In this document: positions 1 through 7,460 of the stretch, in pieces
Layout: each line of letters opens with the position of its first letter
How positions within the stretch are numbered: position 1 is the stretch's first letter
Origin: Streptomyces sp. CB01881
GTDB taxonomy: Bacteria > Actinomycetota > Actinomycetes > Streptomycetales > Streptomycetaceae
Reading direction: 5' to 3'
Length of the DNA stretch: 64,000 nt
Assembly: GCF_002953255.1 (NCBI RefSeq)
Contig: NZ_CP026498.1
Coordinates: 6,400,422 to 6,464,421 of the forward strand
Notes under the pieces: model-generated
The model's input: only the letters and a program-made list of their open reading frames with translations
The model's database searches: none
What the model was told of the DNA's origin: nothing
Program-made: the position numbers and the translations under genes

Positions 1-591
1 TAGGCGCATCAGCCCGGCGATGGTGGACCCCAGCCCATCGGCGGCCTCGGCGAGGCCGCCGCCCGCGCCGCCTCCGCCGGTGTTGATCGGGATGTCCAGC
101 GCGCGGCCTGCCGTCGTGCGGAACGCGGCGACGCGCGCGGCAGCGGCGGTCGTGTCGACCTCGACGCGGACGTTGACGGACAGACCGGCCAGCGCCGCCC
201 GCACTCGGGAGCGCAGCCCGGCGGTGTCGACGTCCAGGCCGACCTTGACCGTGTTGGTGGCGGCTTCGACTGCGACCTCGACGCGGCGGCGCAGGTTGCC
301 GGTGTCGAACGCGACGCCCACCCGCACGTAGGCGCCCCGGGCGGTCGCGGCCCGGATCTTCTCGGCCAGGCCCGAGGTGTCGGCATCGACCGCGACCTTG
401 ATACGGGCGCGGGCAGCCTGGGCGGCGGCCTGCACGCGCTGGCGCAGCCCGGTGGTGTCGGGCTCCAGCCGCACCCGCGCGCGCAGGTTGCGGGTCGCCG
501 CATCCACTCGGGCCCGCGCGTCCTGCGCGAACCCGGATGAATCAGCGGCGACCTGGACGACCAGGCGACCGGAGTCGATCTCATCCGTCAC
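1..591 (-). CDS. Tail tape measure protein, N-terminal part (runs off the left edge)
   Basis: The open frame runs from GTG at 591 to the left edge with no stop (197 codons). The visible part consists of repeats of about 35 residues carrying 'D-T/S-S/T-G-L/F...R.RV/A..A', such as DTTGLRQRVQAA, DADTSGLAEKIRAA and DVDTAGLRSRVRAA. This repeat pattern is common at the N-terminus of tape measure proteins of actinobacterial siphophages. The gene follows the tail-assembly chaperones with an 11-nt overlap, which is the canonical place for the tape measure, the protein that sets tail length and is ejected during DNA entry. The family is inferred from repeat type and position; the diagnostic hydrophobic and peptidase parts would lie outside the window. 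Confidence 0.75.
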   Translation of the reverse strand, partial: MTDEIDSGRLVVQVAADSSGFAQDARARVDAATRNLRARVRLEPDTTGLRQRVQAAAQAARARIKVAVDADTSGLAEKIRAATARGAYVRVGVAFDTGNLRRRVEVAVEAATNTVKVGLDVDTAGLRSRVRAALAGLSVNVRVEVDTTAAAARVAAFRTTAGRALDIPINTGGGGAGGGLAEAADGLGSTIAGLMRL

Positions 592-1449
592 CGCGGGGCG
601 CCTTCCTGGTAGTGCCGCGCAGGACGGCGACCGCACGAGCGATCCCGTCCGCGTCGTGTCCCTGCGTGTGGCCGGCCCGCAGATGGGCCGGGCGGGGCAG
701 CTCGACCGGCTGCCGCAGACGGCGCTCCGCCGCCATCACCGAAATCAGCTCGACGGCCTGCGCGAGGAGTTCCTGCGTCAGGCCCCAACGATCGGAGCCG
801 ACTTCGCCGGCGTCACGGCGCAGCAGCGCCTCAGCAGGCAGTCCCCGCATCAGGGTCAGGAGGCGGCGGGTGCCGAGGAATCCAGGGTCACCGGGCCGTC
901 GCCAGACGCCCCGGGCGTCGAGGTGGTAGAAGCGCTGGAGGTCGGCTTCGAGGTCGTCCCAGCGTTCGAAGGCGTCTCGGACGGCCCGATGAGTTCCCCC
1001 AGGCCCGCACCCCCGCCCATGTACTTCGTCCAGGCGTAGCGCACCAGCTCCAGCACATCGGAGTGACTGGGCCGCTCGGCCATCAGCCGGGTGTAGCCGT
1101 CCTCACCAAGCAGGCGCCGGCCCATCTCCCCCGCAGCGGCGATCAGGTCGGACGGAAGGCCCGGCTCCGAACCGAGGACGTCCACGATCAGGCCGGCGGC
1201 CTCCGCCTGCTGCTCACCCTTCGACTGGGCGGCCTCCACCAGCTTGCGCAGCAGCAGCGGCAGGTACGGGATCCCGATCAGCGGCTGCCACACCTCCAGG
1301 GGCAGTTCGGCCGGCAGGAGCGCCACCTGGGCGCCGCCGAGGATGATCGGCTCCTCCCCGACTGTGTACTCGGCCTTCGCGGCGCGCGCCTTGTCGGCGG
1401 CGGCGGCCAGACGGCGCGTACGTGCGGCGTCCAGATCGATCCCGGGCAT
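581..1449 (-). CDS. Tail assembly chaperone, long form by -1 frameshift
   Basis: The chaperone gene starting at 1449 has a slippery stretch G GGG GAA at 1000-994. After a -1 slip, the new frame stays open to 581 and reads through segments such as AFERWDDLEADLQRFYHLD, giving about 289 residues. The downstream frame has no start of its own until an ATG-type codon near 850. Siphophages make the paired G/GT-type tail chaperones by exactly this kind of slip just upstream of the tape measure gene, so the arrangement is expected. They coat the tape measure protein during tail assembly. The exact slip site is inferred; a second G-run lies a few codons upstream at 1010-1014. Confidence 0.7.
856..1449 (-). 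CDS. Tail assembly chaperone, short form
   Basis: The protein has 197 residues. ATG at 1449 follows GAGGAG at 6-nt spacing. The acidic/helical body ends in a low-complexity Ser/Thr/Pro tail after residue about 155, which suggests that the functional C-terminus is often supplied by the frameshifted product. It sits between a small unknown gene and the tape measure gene, where the zero-frame chaperone is expected. No sequence motif is diagnostic; the assignment rests on position, size and the slippery heptamer. Confidence 0.7.
   Translation of the reverse strand: MPGIDLDAARTRRLAAAADKARAAKAEYTVGEEPIILGGAQVALLPAELPLEVWQPLIGIPYLPLLLRKLVEAAQSKGEQQAEAAGLIVDVLGSEPGLPSDLIAAAGEMGRRLLGEDGYTRLMAERPSHSDVLELVRYAWTKYMGGGAGLGELIGPSETPSNAGTTSKPTSSASTTSTPGASGDGPVTLDSSAPAAS
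994..1000 (-). other. Slippery heptamer GGGGGAA for -1 frameshifting
   Basis: In the minus-strand message the codons are CTG GGG GAA. A one-base backward slip leaves the P-site tRNA on GGG and enters the frame that is open down to 581. It lies about 45 codons before the short form's stop. Confidence 0.6.
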
Positions 1450-1624
1450 TCAGGGCTCCTCGGTCTGTCGGGCGAGTGATCGCCGCAGACGCTAGGAGCG
1501 GGCCAGGGTTAGCGTCGCCCCGAGACGCTGGCCAGAAACGGGACGAGGGGGCCCGTGAACGCGGCGGAGGGGCCCACGCCTGGCGTGACCCCCTCCCGGG
1601 TGCAGATCGGCCGCTAACGGCGGC

Positions 1625-1990
1625 CTACACGGGCCTCAGGGCCGCGTACAGCCACTCCAGCGCGGCTCCCAACGCTTCGGGCTGCGTGGTGTACAGCCGC
1701 TCCCGCCACTCGTCCCTTCCGGCCCATCCGTCGGTCTCCGAGGACCACCGCCAGCCCGGACCGCACGGGCCCCACTCGCACATGCACGACTCGGTGTAGA
1801 AGACCCTCACCCGCCGTCGGGCCCACGGCCGGATTCGTGCGCTTCCGGACGCGATCGCCTCGACCCGGCCTCCCGGGCGCTGCTGAATGCCGTACCAGCC
1901 CGGCGCCAGCTGCACGAGCGTGCCGAACCGGGTGTACTCGCCCTCCTGGTCGAGCCGGACGAACGTCCCTTCCGGGTAAGGCAGTTCCAT
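1625..1990 (-). CDS. Unknown prophage protein in the tail module
   Basis: The protein has 121 residues starting at ATG 1990, which follows GGGAGG at good spacing. An upstream in-frame start at 2173 would add 61 Pro/Arg-rich residues that read through a hairpin, so it was not used. The N-terminal half looks like a small beta-barrel (VRLDQEGEYTRFGTL, then WYGIQQRPGGRVE), followed by a Trp-rich stretch and a helix at the end. I do not recognise a family. Its place between tail tube and chaperones suggests a minor virion or accessory role. Confidence 0.6.
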   Translation of the reverse strand: MELPYPEGTFVRLDQEGEYTRFGTLVQLAPGWYGIQQRPGGRVEAIASGSARIRPWARRRVRVFYTESCMCEWGPCGPGWRWSSETDGWAGRDEWRERLYTTQPEALGAALEWLYAALRPV

Positions 1991-2054
1991 GGTTCCTCCC
2001 CATGCCTGTTGTGGTCCGGCCAGCCTCAGCGGCGGCGGCCGGCGCTGGGCACAG

Positions 2055-2090
2055 CGAAGCCCCGGCCGGGGGGGGTTGGCCGGGGCTTCG
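2055..2090 (-). terminator. Hairpin after the tail tube gene
   Basis: Perfect 13-bp stem (2055-2067 with 2078-2090) around a G-rich 10-nt loop. It lies 122 bp beyond the tail tube stop and before the next ribosome site. No T-run follows, so it could be a partial terminator or a message stabiliser that keeps tail tube message high. Confidence 0.5.
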
Positions 2091-2211
2091 CGGAATGCAG
2101 CCGGGCCCACCCTGGGGGGTAGGGCGGCCGGGCTGACACCACCACAGTAGGTGCACGAGCCACCCATGGGCACAGCGGCAAGAACGCCAACTTCGTTGGC
2201 AGGAAGGACGT

Positions 2212-2778
2212 TCAGGCGGTCGGGGCGAACCCGGGATCGTCGGTGAGGTCATACCAGGGGTCACCGACGGCGCCGCCAATGACCTTGAGCTCCAGCGGCA
2301 GCGTGGACTCCGCGTCGTTGGGGAACTTCTGGTTCACCGAGGCCACCTGCTCGCAAAGCGGCACGATCCGCCGGTAGTGCTTGGCCCCGTCGATCAGCTC
2401 GATCACCGCCGCGAACTGGTTACGGCCACCCACAGCGGGCGGCGTGTACCGGTAGAACGTCTTCCCGCCCGCAGTGACGCTGGTGACCGCGCCACCGCCG
2501 TACACCGCCACGATGTTGGTGGCGTTCCACTCCTGCAGCTCGACCTTGGCCGTCGCAGCGTCCTCGGTCTGGATGGTGCGGGCCGCGTACCGAAGCTGAT
2601 GAGACTTGATCTCCTCGAACTTCGGGTCGGTGTTCCACTCCAGCGACCCGGGCTTGAACAAGCCCACGTCCTTCCAGGCGGCCGGCATGGCCACGATCGG
2701 ATCGGCGGGCGCGACGGTACCCGGCACCGCCAGGTACAGCCGCGCCATCTGGGCGACGAACATGCTCTCCGTAGGCAC
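2212..2778 (-). CDS. Major tail tube protein
   Basis: The protein has 188 residues with a GTG start at 2778, preceded by GAGGAG. An N-terminal methionine-rich segment (MFVAQMARLYLAVPGT) leads to a beta-rich body with EWNTDPKFEEIKSHQL and ELQEWNATNIVAVYGGG, the style of siphophage tail tube subunits. It lies between tail completion genes and the frameshifted chaperones and is followed by a strong hairpin, the usual setting for the abundant tube protein. The assignment is from pattern and synteny, with no catalytic motif to test. Confidence 0.7.
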   Translation of the reverse strand: MPTESMFVAQMARLYLAVPGTVAPADPIVAMPAAWKDVGLFKPGSLEWNTDPKFEEIKSHQLRYAARTIQTEDAATAKVELQEWNATNIVAVYGGGAVTSVTAGGKTFYRYTPPAVGGRNQFAAVIELIDGAKHYRRIVPLCEQVASVNQKFPNDAESTLPLELKVIGGAVGDPWYDLTDDPGFAPTA

Positions 2779-2922
2779 GAACGATCTCTCCTCGGGGCGG
2801 ACCGGTAGGTGTGCCGGACCGTAGGCGCCCGCCGGCCGTAGCGTCGCGCCGTCCCCGCACGGGCTGGGCGGCCCCTTGTCCGCGCGCGTGGGGCTGTCGC
2901 AGAAGTCGCGAAATCCCGTGGT

Positions 2923-3351
2923 TCAGCCGGCGGCGGGATGGGCCGTCAGCGCCACGACCCCGAGGTACCGGCCCTGCCCGGTCGGCTCGGGCAGCCACCC
3001 TCCGGTGGACAGGGCCTGTACGGCGGTCACCACCGGCTGTCCCGGCAGCGCGGGCCGCACGGTCAGCTCGTGCAGCGCCTTCACCGCGGTGCTGAACGCC
3101 AGGTGCAGCGCGGGCCGGGCCGTGGAGCGGTCGAGATCGCCCAGGGCCTCCACCTGGATGTGGAACGTGCCGAGCCAGCGCCAGCCGGCGGCGGCTCCGC
3201 CGGGGATCTGCGTGATGCGGATACGTGGGTAGGGCGGTGCGTTGCGCGCCCCGATCCGGCCCTTGCCGCCCAGCACGCCCGTCAGCTCCTCGTGGTTGGA
3301 CAGCCAGTCCACCACGAGGAGTTCGGCGTCGAGGGAGGCGAGATCACGCAC
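2923..3351 (-). CDS. Tail terminator / neck protein
   Basis: The protein has 142 residues. Its start (GTG 3351) overlaps the preceding gene by 8 nt, indicating translational coupling. It begins RDLASLDAELLVVDWL and contains PRIRITQIPGG and FHIQVEALGD. This small alpha/beta layout fits tail-terminator or tail-completion proteins encoded directly before the tail tube gene in siphophages. No catalytic residues are expected. Position is the main evidence. Confidence 0.55.
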   Translation of the reverse strand: MRDLASLDAELLVVDWLSNHEELTGVLGGKGRIGARNAPPYPRIRITQIPGGAAAGWRWLGTFHIQVEALGDLDRSTARPALHLAFSTAVKALHELTVRPALPGQPVVTAVQALSTGGWLPEPTGQGRYLGVVALTAHPAAG

Positions 3352-3589
3352 TCGGCTTGGCCTCGGCCTTGTCCGCCGAGGGCTTGGCGGCGAGCTGCTT
3401 GCGGGACGGCTCGGGCGCCAGGGCCTTCGCTACGGCCTCCGGGTCGGACGGGTCGACGCCGGCCACGTACCCCGAAGCGATGAGCTGCCTGGCCTCGTGG
3501 TGCGGCACCTCGATCTCGTCGCCGGGGGCCAGGGCCGCGCCGTCGCGGGTCAGGTGGTGGGCGAGGGTGATCCGGACGTTGCTGGCCAT
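3344..3589 (-). CDS. Small unknown prophage structural-module protein
   Basis: The protein has 81 residues. The N-terminal half (NVRITLAHHLTRDG, GDEIEVPHHEARQLI) resembles the short beta-strand/helix proteins often found between neck genes of Streptomyces phages. The C-terminal 30 residues are Lys/Ala/Pro-rich. ATG 3589 follows AAGGAG. It overlaps the next gene by 8 nt. No function can be assigned. Confidence 0.6.
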   Translation of the reverse strand: MASNVRITLAHHLTRDGAALAPGDEIEVPHHEARQLIASGYVAGVDPSDPEAVAKALAPEPSRKQLAAKPSADKAEAKPSA

Positions 3590-3699
3590 GGGGGCTCCTT
3601 CAGGACGGGATGGGATGACCCGCCGAAGGAAAGCAAGCCGAGGCGGCTACCGTCCCGCTGTGCCGGATGCGGCACGGCCGTCGGGCCTTGCGGGTGCTG

Positions 3700-4170
3700 T
3701 CAGCGGTGGCGGGTGGCGACCTGCGCGGCGGCCCTGCTCATGAAGTGCGTGCCCTCACCCTGCGCGAACTCGGCATCGGCGGCGCCCGGGAAGTCGCAAA
3801 CGACCTGGGCCTCGGCACGCGAGCCGCGAATGGCGGCCTTGCCCGCAGTGATGGACGCGGCAACGGCCTCGGGGTCCTCGGTGACGGTGCACCGGCAGCC
3901 GGCAGTCTCCTCAATCGGCCCGCTCGGGTCGCGAGGACCAGCAAGCAGAGCACCACCCACGTTGAACGGCACCGGAGCAGCCCGGGTCTGCCCGTCAGCG
4001 TCCCGGTGACTGGGCCGTGCGTGCCCGTCTTCACGTGTGTGCCAGGTCTTCGCGCCAGGCGCCAGCCGCCGGGCTTCGACAGCCACCTCTTCCGCAAGGC
4101 GCTCGGCGCGCCGGGCCAGCAGTGGGGCCAGCCGGTCCGCGATATCGGGCGGCAGTTCGAGCCGTGCCAT
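3700..4170 (-). CDS. Minor head / head-tail joining protein (HK97 gp10-like position)
   Basis: The protein has 156 residues. The start ATG at 4170 overlaps the upstream stop (TGATG), so the two are coupled. The N-terminal helix (ELPPDIADRLAPLLARRAERLAEEV) is typical of gp10-like neck proteins. The middle carries PIEETAGCRCTVTEDP, a Cys-x-Cys segment seen in some minor head proteins. Synteny (connector, stopper, this gene, terminator, tube) supports a neck role. The longer frame starting at 4401 is an artefact that reads over the preceding gene. Confidence 0.6.
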   Translation of the reverse strand: MARLELPPDIADRLAPLLARRAERLAEEVAVEARRLAPGAKTWHTREDGHARPSHRDADGQTRAAPVPFNVGGALLAGPRDPSGPIEETAGCRCTVTEDPEAVAASITAGKAAIRGSRAEAQVVCDFPGAADAEFAQGEGTHFMSRAAAQVATRHR

Positions 4171-4511
4171 CAGCGGTGTCCTTCCGGTCGGGTGCCGCCC
4201 GCAACCCGAGGCCGGGCCGTCACACGCACGTAGGTGAGGGCGGGGTCCACCGCGTTGCGCAGCTCGTCGGCTGCCAGCACGGTCCACTCGGCGCCGGTGG
4301 CTGGCTCCGCCACGATGTCTCCGGCGAGCAGGAGTCCCGCCCGCGGGTCCACGGCCAGAAGCCAAGTGCCGTCCGTGTGGGGTTGAGCGCGGCCAGGCCA
4401 CGGGCCACGCAGTTCACCGGGCGGCCCAGTCGTCTCGTCTCCGTACGCGTCGAGCACGGGCATGCCGCGGGTGCGCACGCCGAGCTGCCGGGCGGCGAGC
4501 AGGACGGCCAT
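4170..4511 (-). CDS. Head-tail stopper-like protein
   Basis: The protein has 113 residues and is coupled by one-base TGATG overlaps on both sides. A central segment (LLAVDPRAGLLLAGDIVAEP, then AEWTVLAADELRN) reads as a compact beta-barrel, the fold type of head closure or stopper proteins that follow the gp6-like adaptor. The longer frame to 4769 reads over the adaptor gene and was rejected. The role is assigned by order and size only. Confidence 0.55.
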   Translation of the reverse strand: MAVLLAARQLGVRTRGMPVLDAYGDETTGPPGELRGPWPGRAQPHTDGTWLLAVDPRAGLLLAGDIVAEPATGAEWTVLAADELRNAVDPALTYVRVTARPRVAGGTRPEGHR

Positions 4512-5116
4512 CACAGGCCGCCCGTGCCGGGGATGCCTCGGATCGTGAGCCCGGGCGGGGTGGGCCGTACTGGGGCCTGGTAGACCCGGCGGCCGCGCAG
4601 CCGCCATCGGTCCGTCGTGGCCAGGTCTGGGGGCGCGAGCAGGGCGGGCGGTTCGGCGGCGGTGTCGTAGGTGACGGACTGGCCCTCGACGGAGGCGGAG
4701 GAGATGCGGCGCTGCCGGGCCGGCGCGTCGGCCAGCAGCGGGTGATGGCAGGCGGTGGCCCGAAGCCACAGGCGTAGCGGGGCGGTCTCCGGCATGGAGC
4801 GGGCGTCGATGCCGGCCAGGTACCGGACGGTGTAGGTGGGCGCGCCGATGCCGAAAGGGCCGGGCGGAGAGTTGGGCTCCGAGGTCGCGGACAGGACGGT
4901 GACGACGGGGGCGTGGTGCAGGATCCAGCCGTCTGGGCCAGCGTGTACCCCGGTCTCGGTGTACTCAGCGGGGAGCAATGGCCGGCCAAGGTGGGCCACG
5001 AGGGCGTCTTGGGCGTCCTCGATGGCGGTCTCGATCCGTTGACGCAGCTCGTCGACGAGGGGCGTTGGGTAGCCAAGGCGCCGAGCGACGTCCTCCGGCG
5101 TGACGATCAGCTCCAC
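4511..5116 (-). CDS. Head-tail adaptor (gp6-like connector)
   Basis: The protein has 201 residues. GTG at 5116 lies a few bases after GAAGGAGG. The N-terminus (ELIVTPEDVARRLGYP, LRQRIETAIEDAQDALVAHLGRPL) is the helical pattern of gp6-like connector proteins that bind the portal ring. It is the first tail-proximal gene left of the lanthipeptide insertion. In an intact phage it would follow the capsid gene closely; here 12.8 kb of foreign genes separate them. Confidence 0.65.
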   Translation of the reverse strand: MELIVTPEDVARRLGYPTPLVDELRQRIETAIEDAQDALVAHLGRPLLPAEYTETGVHAGPDGWILHHAPVVTVLSATSEPNSPPGPFGIGAPTYTVRYLAGIDARSMPETAPLRLWLRATACHHPLLADAPARQRRISSASVEGQSVTYDTAAEPPALLAPPDLATTDRWRLRGRRVYQAPVRPTPPGLTIRGIPGTGGL

Positions 5117-5237
5117 TGCATTCCTCCTTCACCGGCTGTCGGAGGCTGACGTTAGGCAGCGGCTGAGATTGTGTCGTCCTGGCCCCGACGGCCGGTGGTG
5201 CGCGTTGTGATTGCCGATGCGGGTGACGGCGTCCTTA

Positions 5238-6239
5238 TCAGGCGTCGCGCAGCGGCCCGAGTACGTGGTTGCGAGCGGCGCGGGCAAGAGCGCCTTGGGT
5301 GGCTGTCGGGATGCCGGCTCTGTTCCAGTGAAAGATCACCATGTGCGCGAGGACGGCGCGCAGGCCTCGGGTTAGGTCTCCGGTCCGGGCCGCTGCGGCG
5401 AGGGCTTGCCCAGCGGTGTGGAACTCGTAGGCCCACGTGGCGGCGTACTCCAGACGCGCTCCGGGCCGAGCAAGAGCGCCGGTGTCGGCTGACAGGAGCG
5501 TGCCGACGCTAGCGGTCAGCCGGTCCAGGTCGTCGGTGGCAGTCTCGGGGAGGGGACGCATGTGTGTGACGCGATCCCAGACGTCTCCCTGCTCGGTCCA
5601 TTCCTGACCGGCCGCGCGAAGCATGTGGCTGCACAGCATCATCGAGAGCTCGCGGCGGCCGATCACCGGGCGGGGCGAGTCCGTGTTGCGCCAGTGGGTG
5701 TGGACGAGGATGGCGCGGCTGTCGGCGTGGAAGAGCCGGTGGGCGGCGGCGATGCCGTGGGGGCCTCCGAGGGCGGCGGCCTCGGGTTCGTAGATGCCGG
5801 GCCACCAGGCCGTGATGACGTCTTGCTCGCGTAGTCGGTCGAGTAGGCGGGCCGTCGCTTTCTGGAAGTCGTCGGCGGTCGCGGCGGGGCCTCGCTGGAG
5901 GCGGAGGCGCCAGCAGGGGTGTTTGCGGACGTACCACCAGGCGTGCACGGCGCCGCTGTTCTCGGCCTGGCGCAGGTGGGGGCCGAGATGGGCGGCGAGG
6001 TGCTGCTCTGCTTGGTCCCAGTCCGCGGGTTGTACGTACACCTGGATCCAGGCTCCGGTGGCTGCTGCGGTGGTCTGGGTGGTGAGGGCGTTCAGCCCGG
6101 CCGCCCGGTAGAGGTCCAGTGCGTCTGTCAGCTCGTTGGGGCTCAGGCCGGCCAGGGCAGCAGCCTCAGGTAGCGGGGTGCCGCTGAGGGCTGACAAGAC
6201 GGCTTTCTCGGCCTGGTGCGGGGCGGGTGCGTCGGTCAT
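5238..6239 (-). CDS. Thiopeptide-type bacteriocin biosynthesis domain protein (FxLD system)
   Basis: The protein has 333 residues. The core (WIQVYVQPADWDQAEQHL, HAWWYVRKHPCWRLRL, GIYEPEAAALGGPHGIAAAH) matches the stand-alone thiopeptide-type domain related to the C-terminal elimination domain of split lantibiotic dehydratases. In full-length LanB that domain removes glutamate from glutamyl-Ser/Thr to give dehydro-residues; a separate copy beside a full-length LanB is characteristic of FxLD loci. It is last in the biosynthetic run, 15 nt after lanC. Whether it is catalytic or only helps bind the precursor cannot be seen. Confidence 0.85.
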   Translation of the reverse strand: MTDAPAPHQAEKAVLSALSGTPLPEAAALAGLSPNELTDALDLYRAAGLNALTTQTTAAATGAWIQVYVQPADWDQAEQHLAAHLGPHLRQAENSGAVHAWWYVRKHPCWRLRLQRGPAATADDFQKATARLLDRLREQDVITAWWPGIYEPEAAALGGPHGIAAAHRLFHADSRAILVHTHWRNTDSPRPVIGRRELSMMLCSHMLRAAGQEWTEQGDVWDRVTHMRPLPETATDDLDRLTASVGTLLSADTGALARPGARLEYAATWAYEFHTAGQALAAAARTGDLTRGLRAVLAHMVIFHWNRAGIPTATQGALARAARNHVLGPLRDA

Positions 6240-6254
6240 GGGTTCCAGTCCGGT

Positions 6255-7460
6255 TCAGGAGAGCAGCAGGCAGGCGTCCCAGCTGGTGGTGGGTGCGCCT
6301 CCTCGGTCGGTGGCGTGGAGGGCGAGCGCTGTTCCTGCGGTGCCGTCGAGGAAGCCTGGCTGCCGGGCCGGAACCTGCGCGTGGAGCAGCGCTCGAAGGG
6401 CCGGCAGGTGGGCGGTGAACTGGTCGGGGCGGGCGGCATCCTGGGCGACGCGGTGAACGGTGTGGAGCAGGCCGGCGGCGCCGTGGCATAGGCCGGGTTC
6501 GCCGATCTGCGCGAGCTGGGCAGGGTCGGTGATGCAGCGCAGCAGGGCGTGTTCGGCAGCCTTCTTGCGGCGGTCGTCGCCGAGGGCAGTGGCGGCGAGC
6601 TGCTGGGCGCGGGCCAGGCCAGGGGTGCCGTAGCACCAGCTCGGCCGACGAGGGCCTTCCTGGAAGACGGTTGTGAGGCGGTGTTCGTCGGCGGTAACCC
6701 ATTGCGGCCACCACGGTCCGGCCGGGACGTCCTGCCGCAGGCCGTCCAGCCAGGCCAGGATGCGCAGCATGGCGTCGGCGTGGCCGTCCACGAGCGCGCC
6801 CGCGCTTTTTGCGAGGGCGAGCAGAGCGAGGGGGCCGGTGATGCCGTGGGCGAGACCGAGGTTGCCGTGGCCGCCCGGGAACGCGCCGGAGGTGCGGCCG
6901 GACGGGTCGTGGCGCACCCACCAGCCGGGCAGGTCGCTGCCGGGAAGAGGCTGGGTGAGGCGTACGAGGTAGGCGAGGACATCGTGCAGGGTGTCGCTGC
7001 GCGGGTCGCGCTGCAGAAGGTAGGCGCCGAGTCCGGTCAGCCCGTACAGCAGGTCGTATTCGGAGGCGGTGGTGTGCTCGCCGCGGTCGATGCGGGCGTG
7101 GGCCTGGTCGAGGCGGCGCGTCGTGAGCTTGGTGACGGCCGCGTCGAGGGTGCGCAGGGTGTCGCGGTGGTGGCCGGTGGTGCCGGCTGCGGTGTTCAGG
7201 ACGAAAGCGAGGGCGGGGGCGCCGACGAACAGGCTCGCGTCGTCGGAGGCGATGAGCGGGCTCGCCGCGATGCTGACCAGCCACTCGCGGACGCTGGCCC
7301 AGCTGCCGACGCCGATCTCGGCGCGTTCGATGTGCAGCAGGGTGATGCCGACAGCGCCGGTGGCGAGGGCCTGCGAGTGCTGGATGTCGTCGGGCCCGCA
7401 CGGCACCACCGGCCGGGAGGCAGGGGCGGTCGGGTGCGGGTGGGCGGTGCGTGCGGTCAT
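6255..7460 (-). CDS. lanC: Lanthionine synthetase C-family cyclase
   Basis: The protein has 401 residues. ATG 7460 overlaps the LanB stop in TGATG, so the two are translationally coupled. LanC signature blocks are present: GAFPGGHGNLGLAHGITGP, WCYGTPG (Cys near residue 273) and LCHGAAG (Cys-His near 323-324); these Cys/Cys/His residues bind the catalytic zinc. A last block, FLDGTAGTALAL, follows. It joins cysteine thiols to dehydro-Ser/Thr of the precursor to close thioether rings. Length and zinc site look intact, so it should be active. Confidence 0.93.
   Translation of the reverse strand: MTARTAHPHPTAPASRPVVPCGPDDIQHSQALATGAVGITLLHIERAEIGVGSWASVREWLVSIAASPLIASDDASLFVGAPALAFVLNTAAGTTGHHRDTLRTLDAAVTKLTTRRLDQAHARIDRGEHTTASEYDLLYGLTGLGAYLLQRDPRSDTLHDVLAYLVRLTQPLPGSDLPGWWVRHDPSGRTSGAFPGGHGNLGLAHGITGPLALLALAKSAGALVDGHADAMLRILAWLDGLRQDVPAGPWWPQWVTADEHRLTTVFQEGPRRPSWCYGTPGLARAQQLAATALGDDRRKKAAEHALLRCITDPAQLAQIGEPGLCHGAAGLLHTVHRVAQDAARPDQFTAHLPALRALLHAQVPARQPGFLDGTAGTALALHATDRGGAPTTSWDACLLLS

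Noticed and set aside
3700..4401. 233-codon frame for the minor head gene
   Set aside because: Overlaps the stopper gene with Arg/Pro-rich shadow sequence; ATG 4170 is coupled to the upstream stop.
5117..5237. Possible attachment scar at the left border of the lanthipeptide insert
   Set aside because: I looked for direct repeats between 5117-5237 and 17799-17928 and found none that I could defend.
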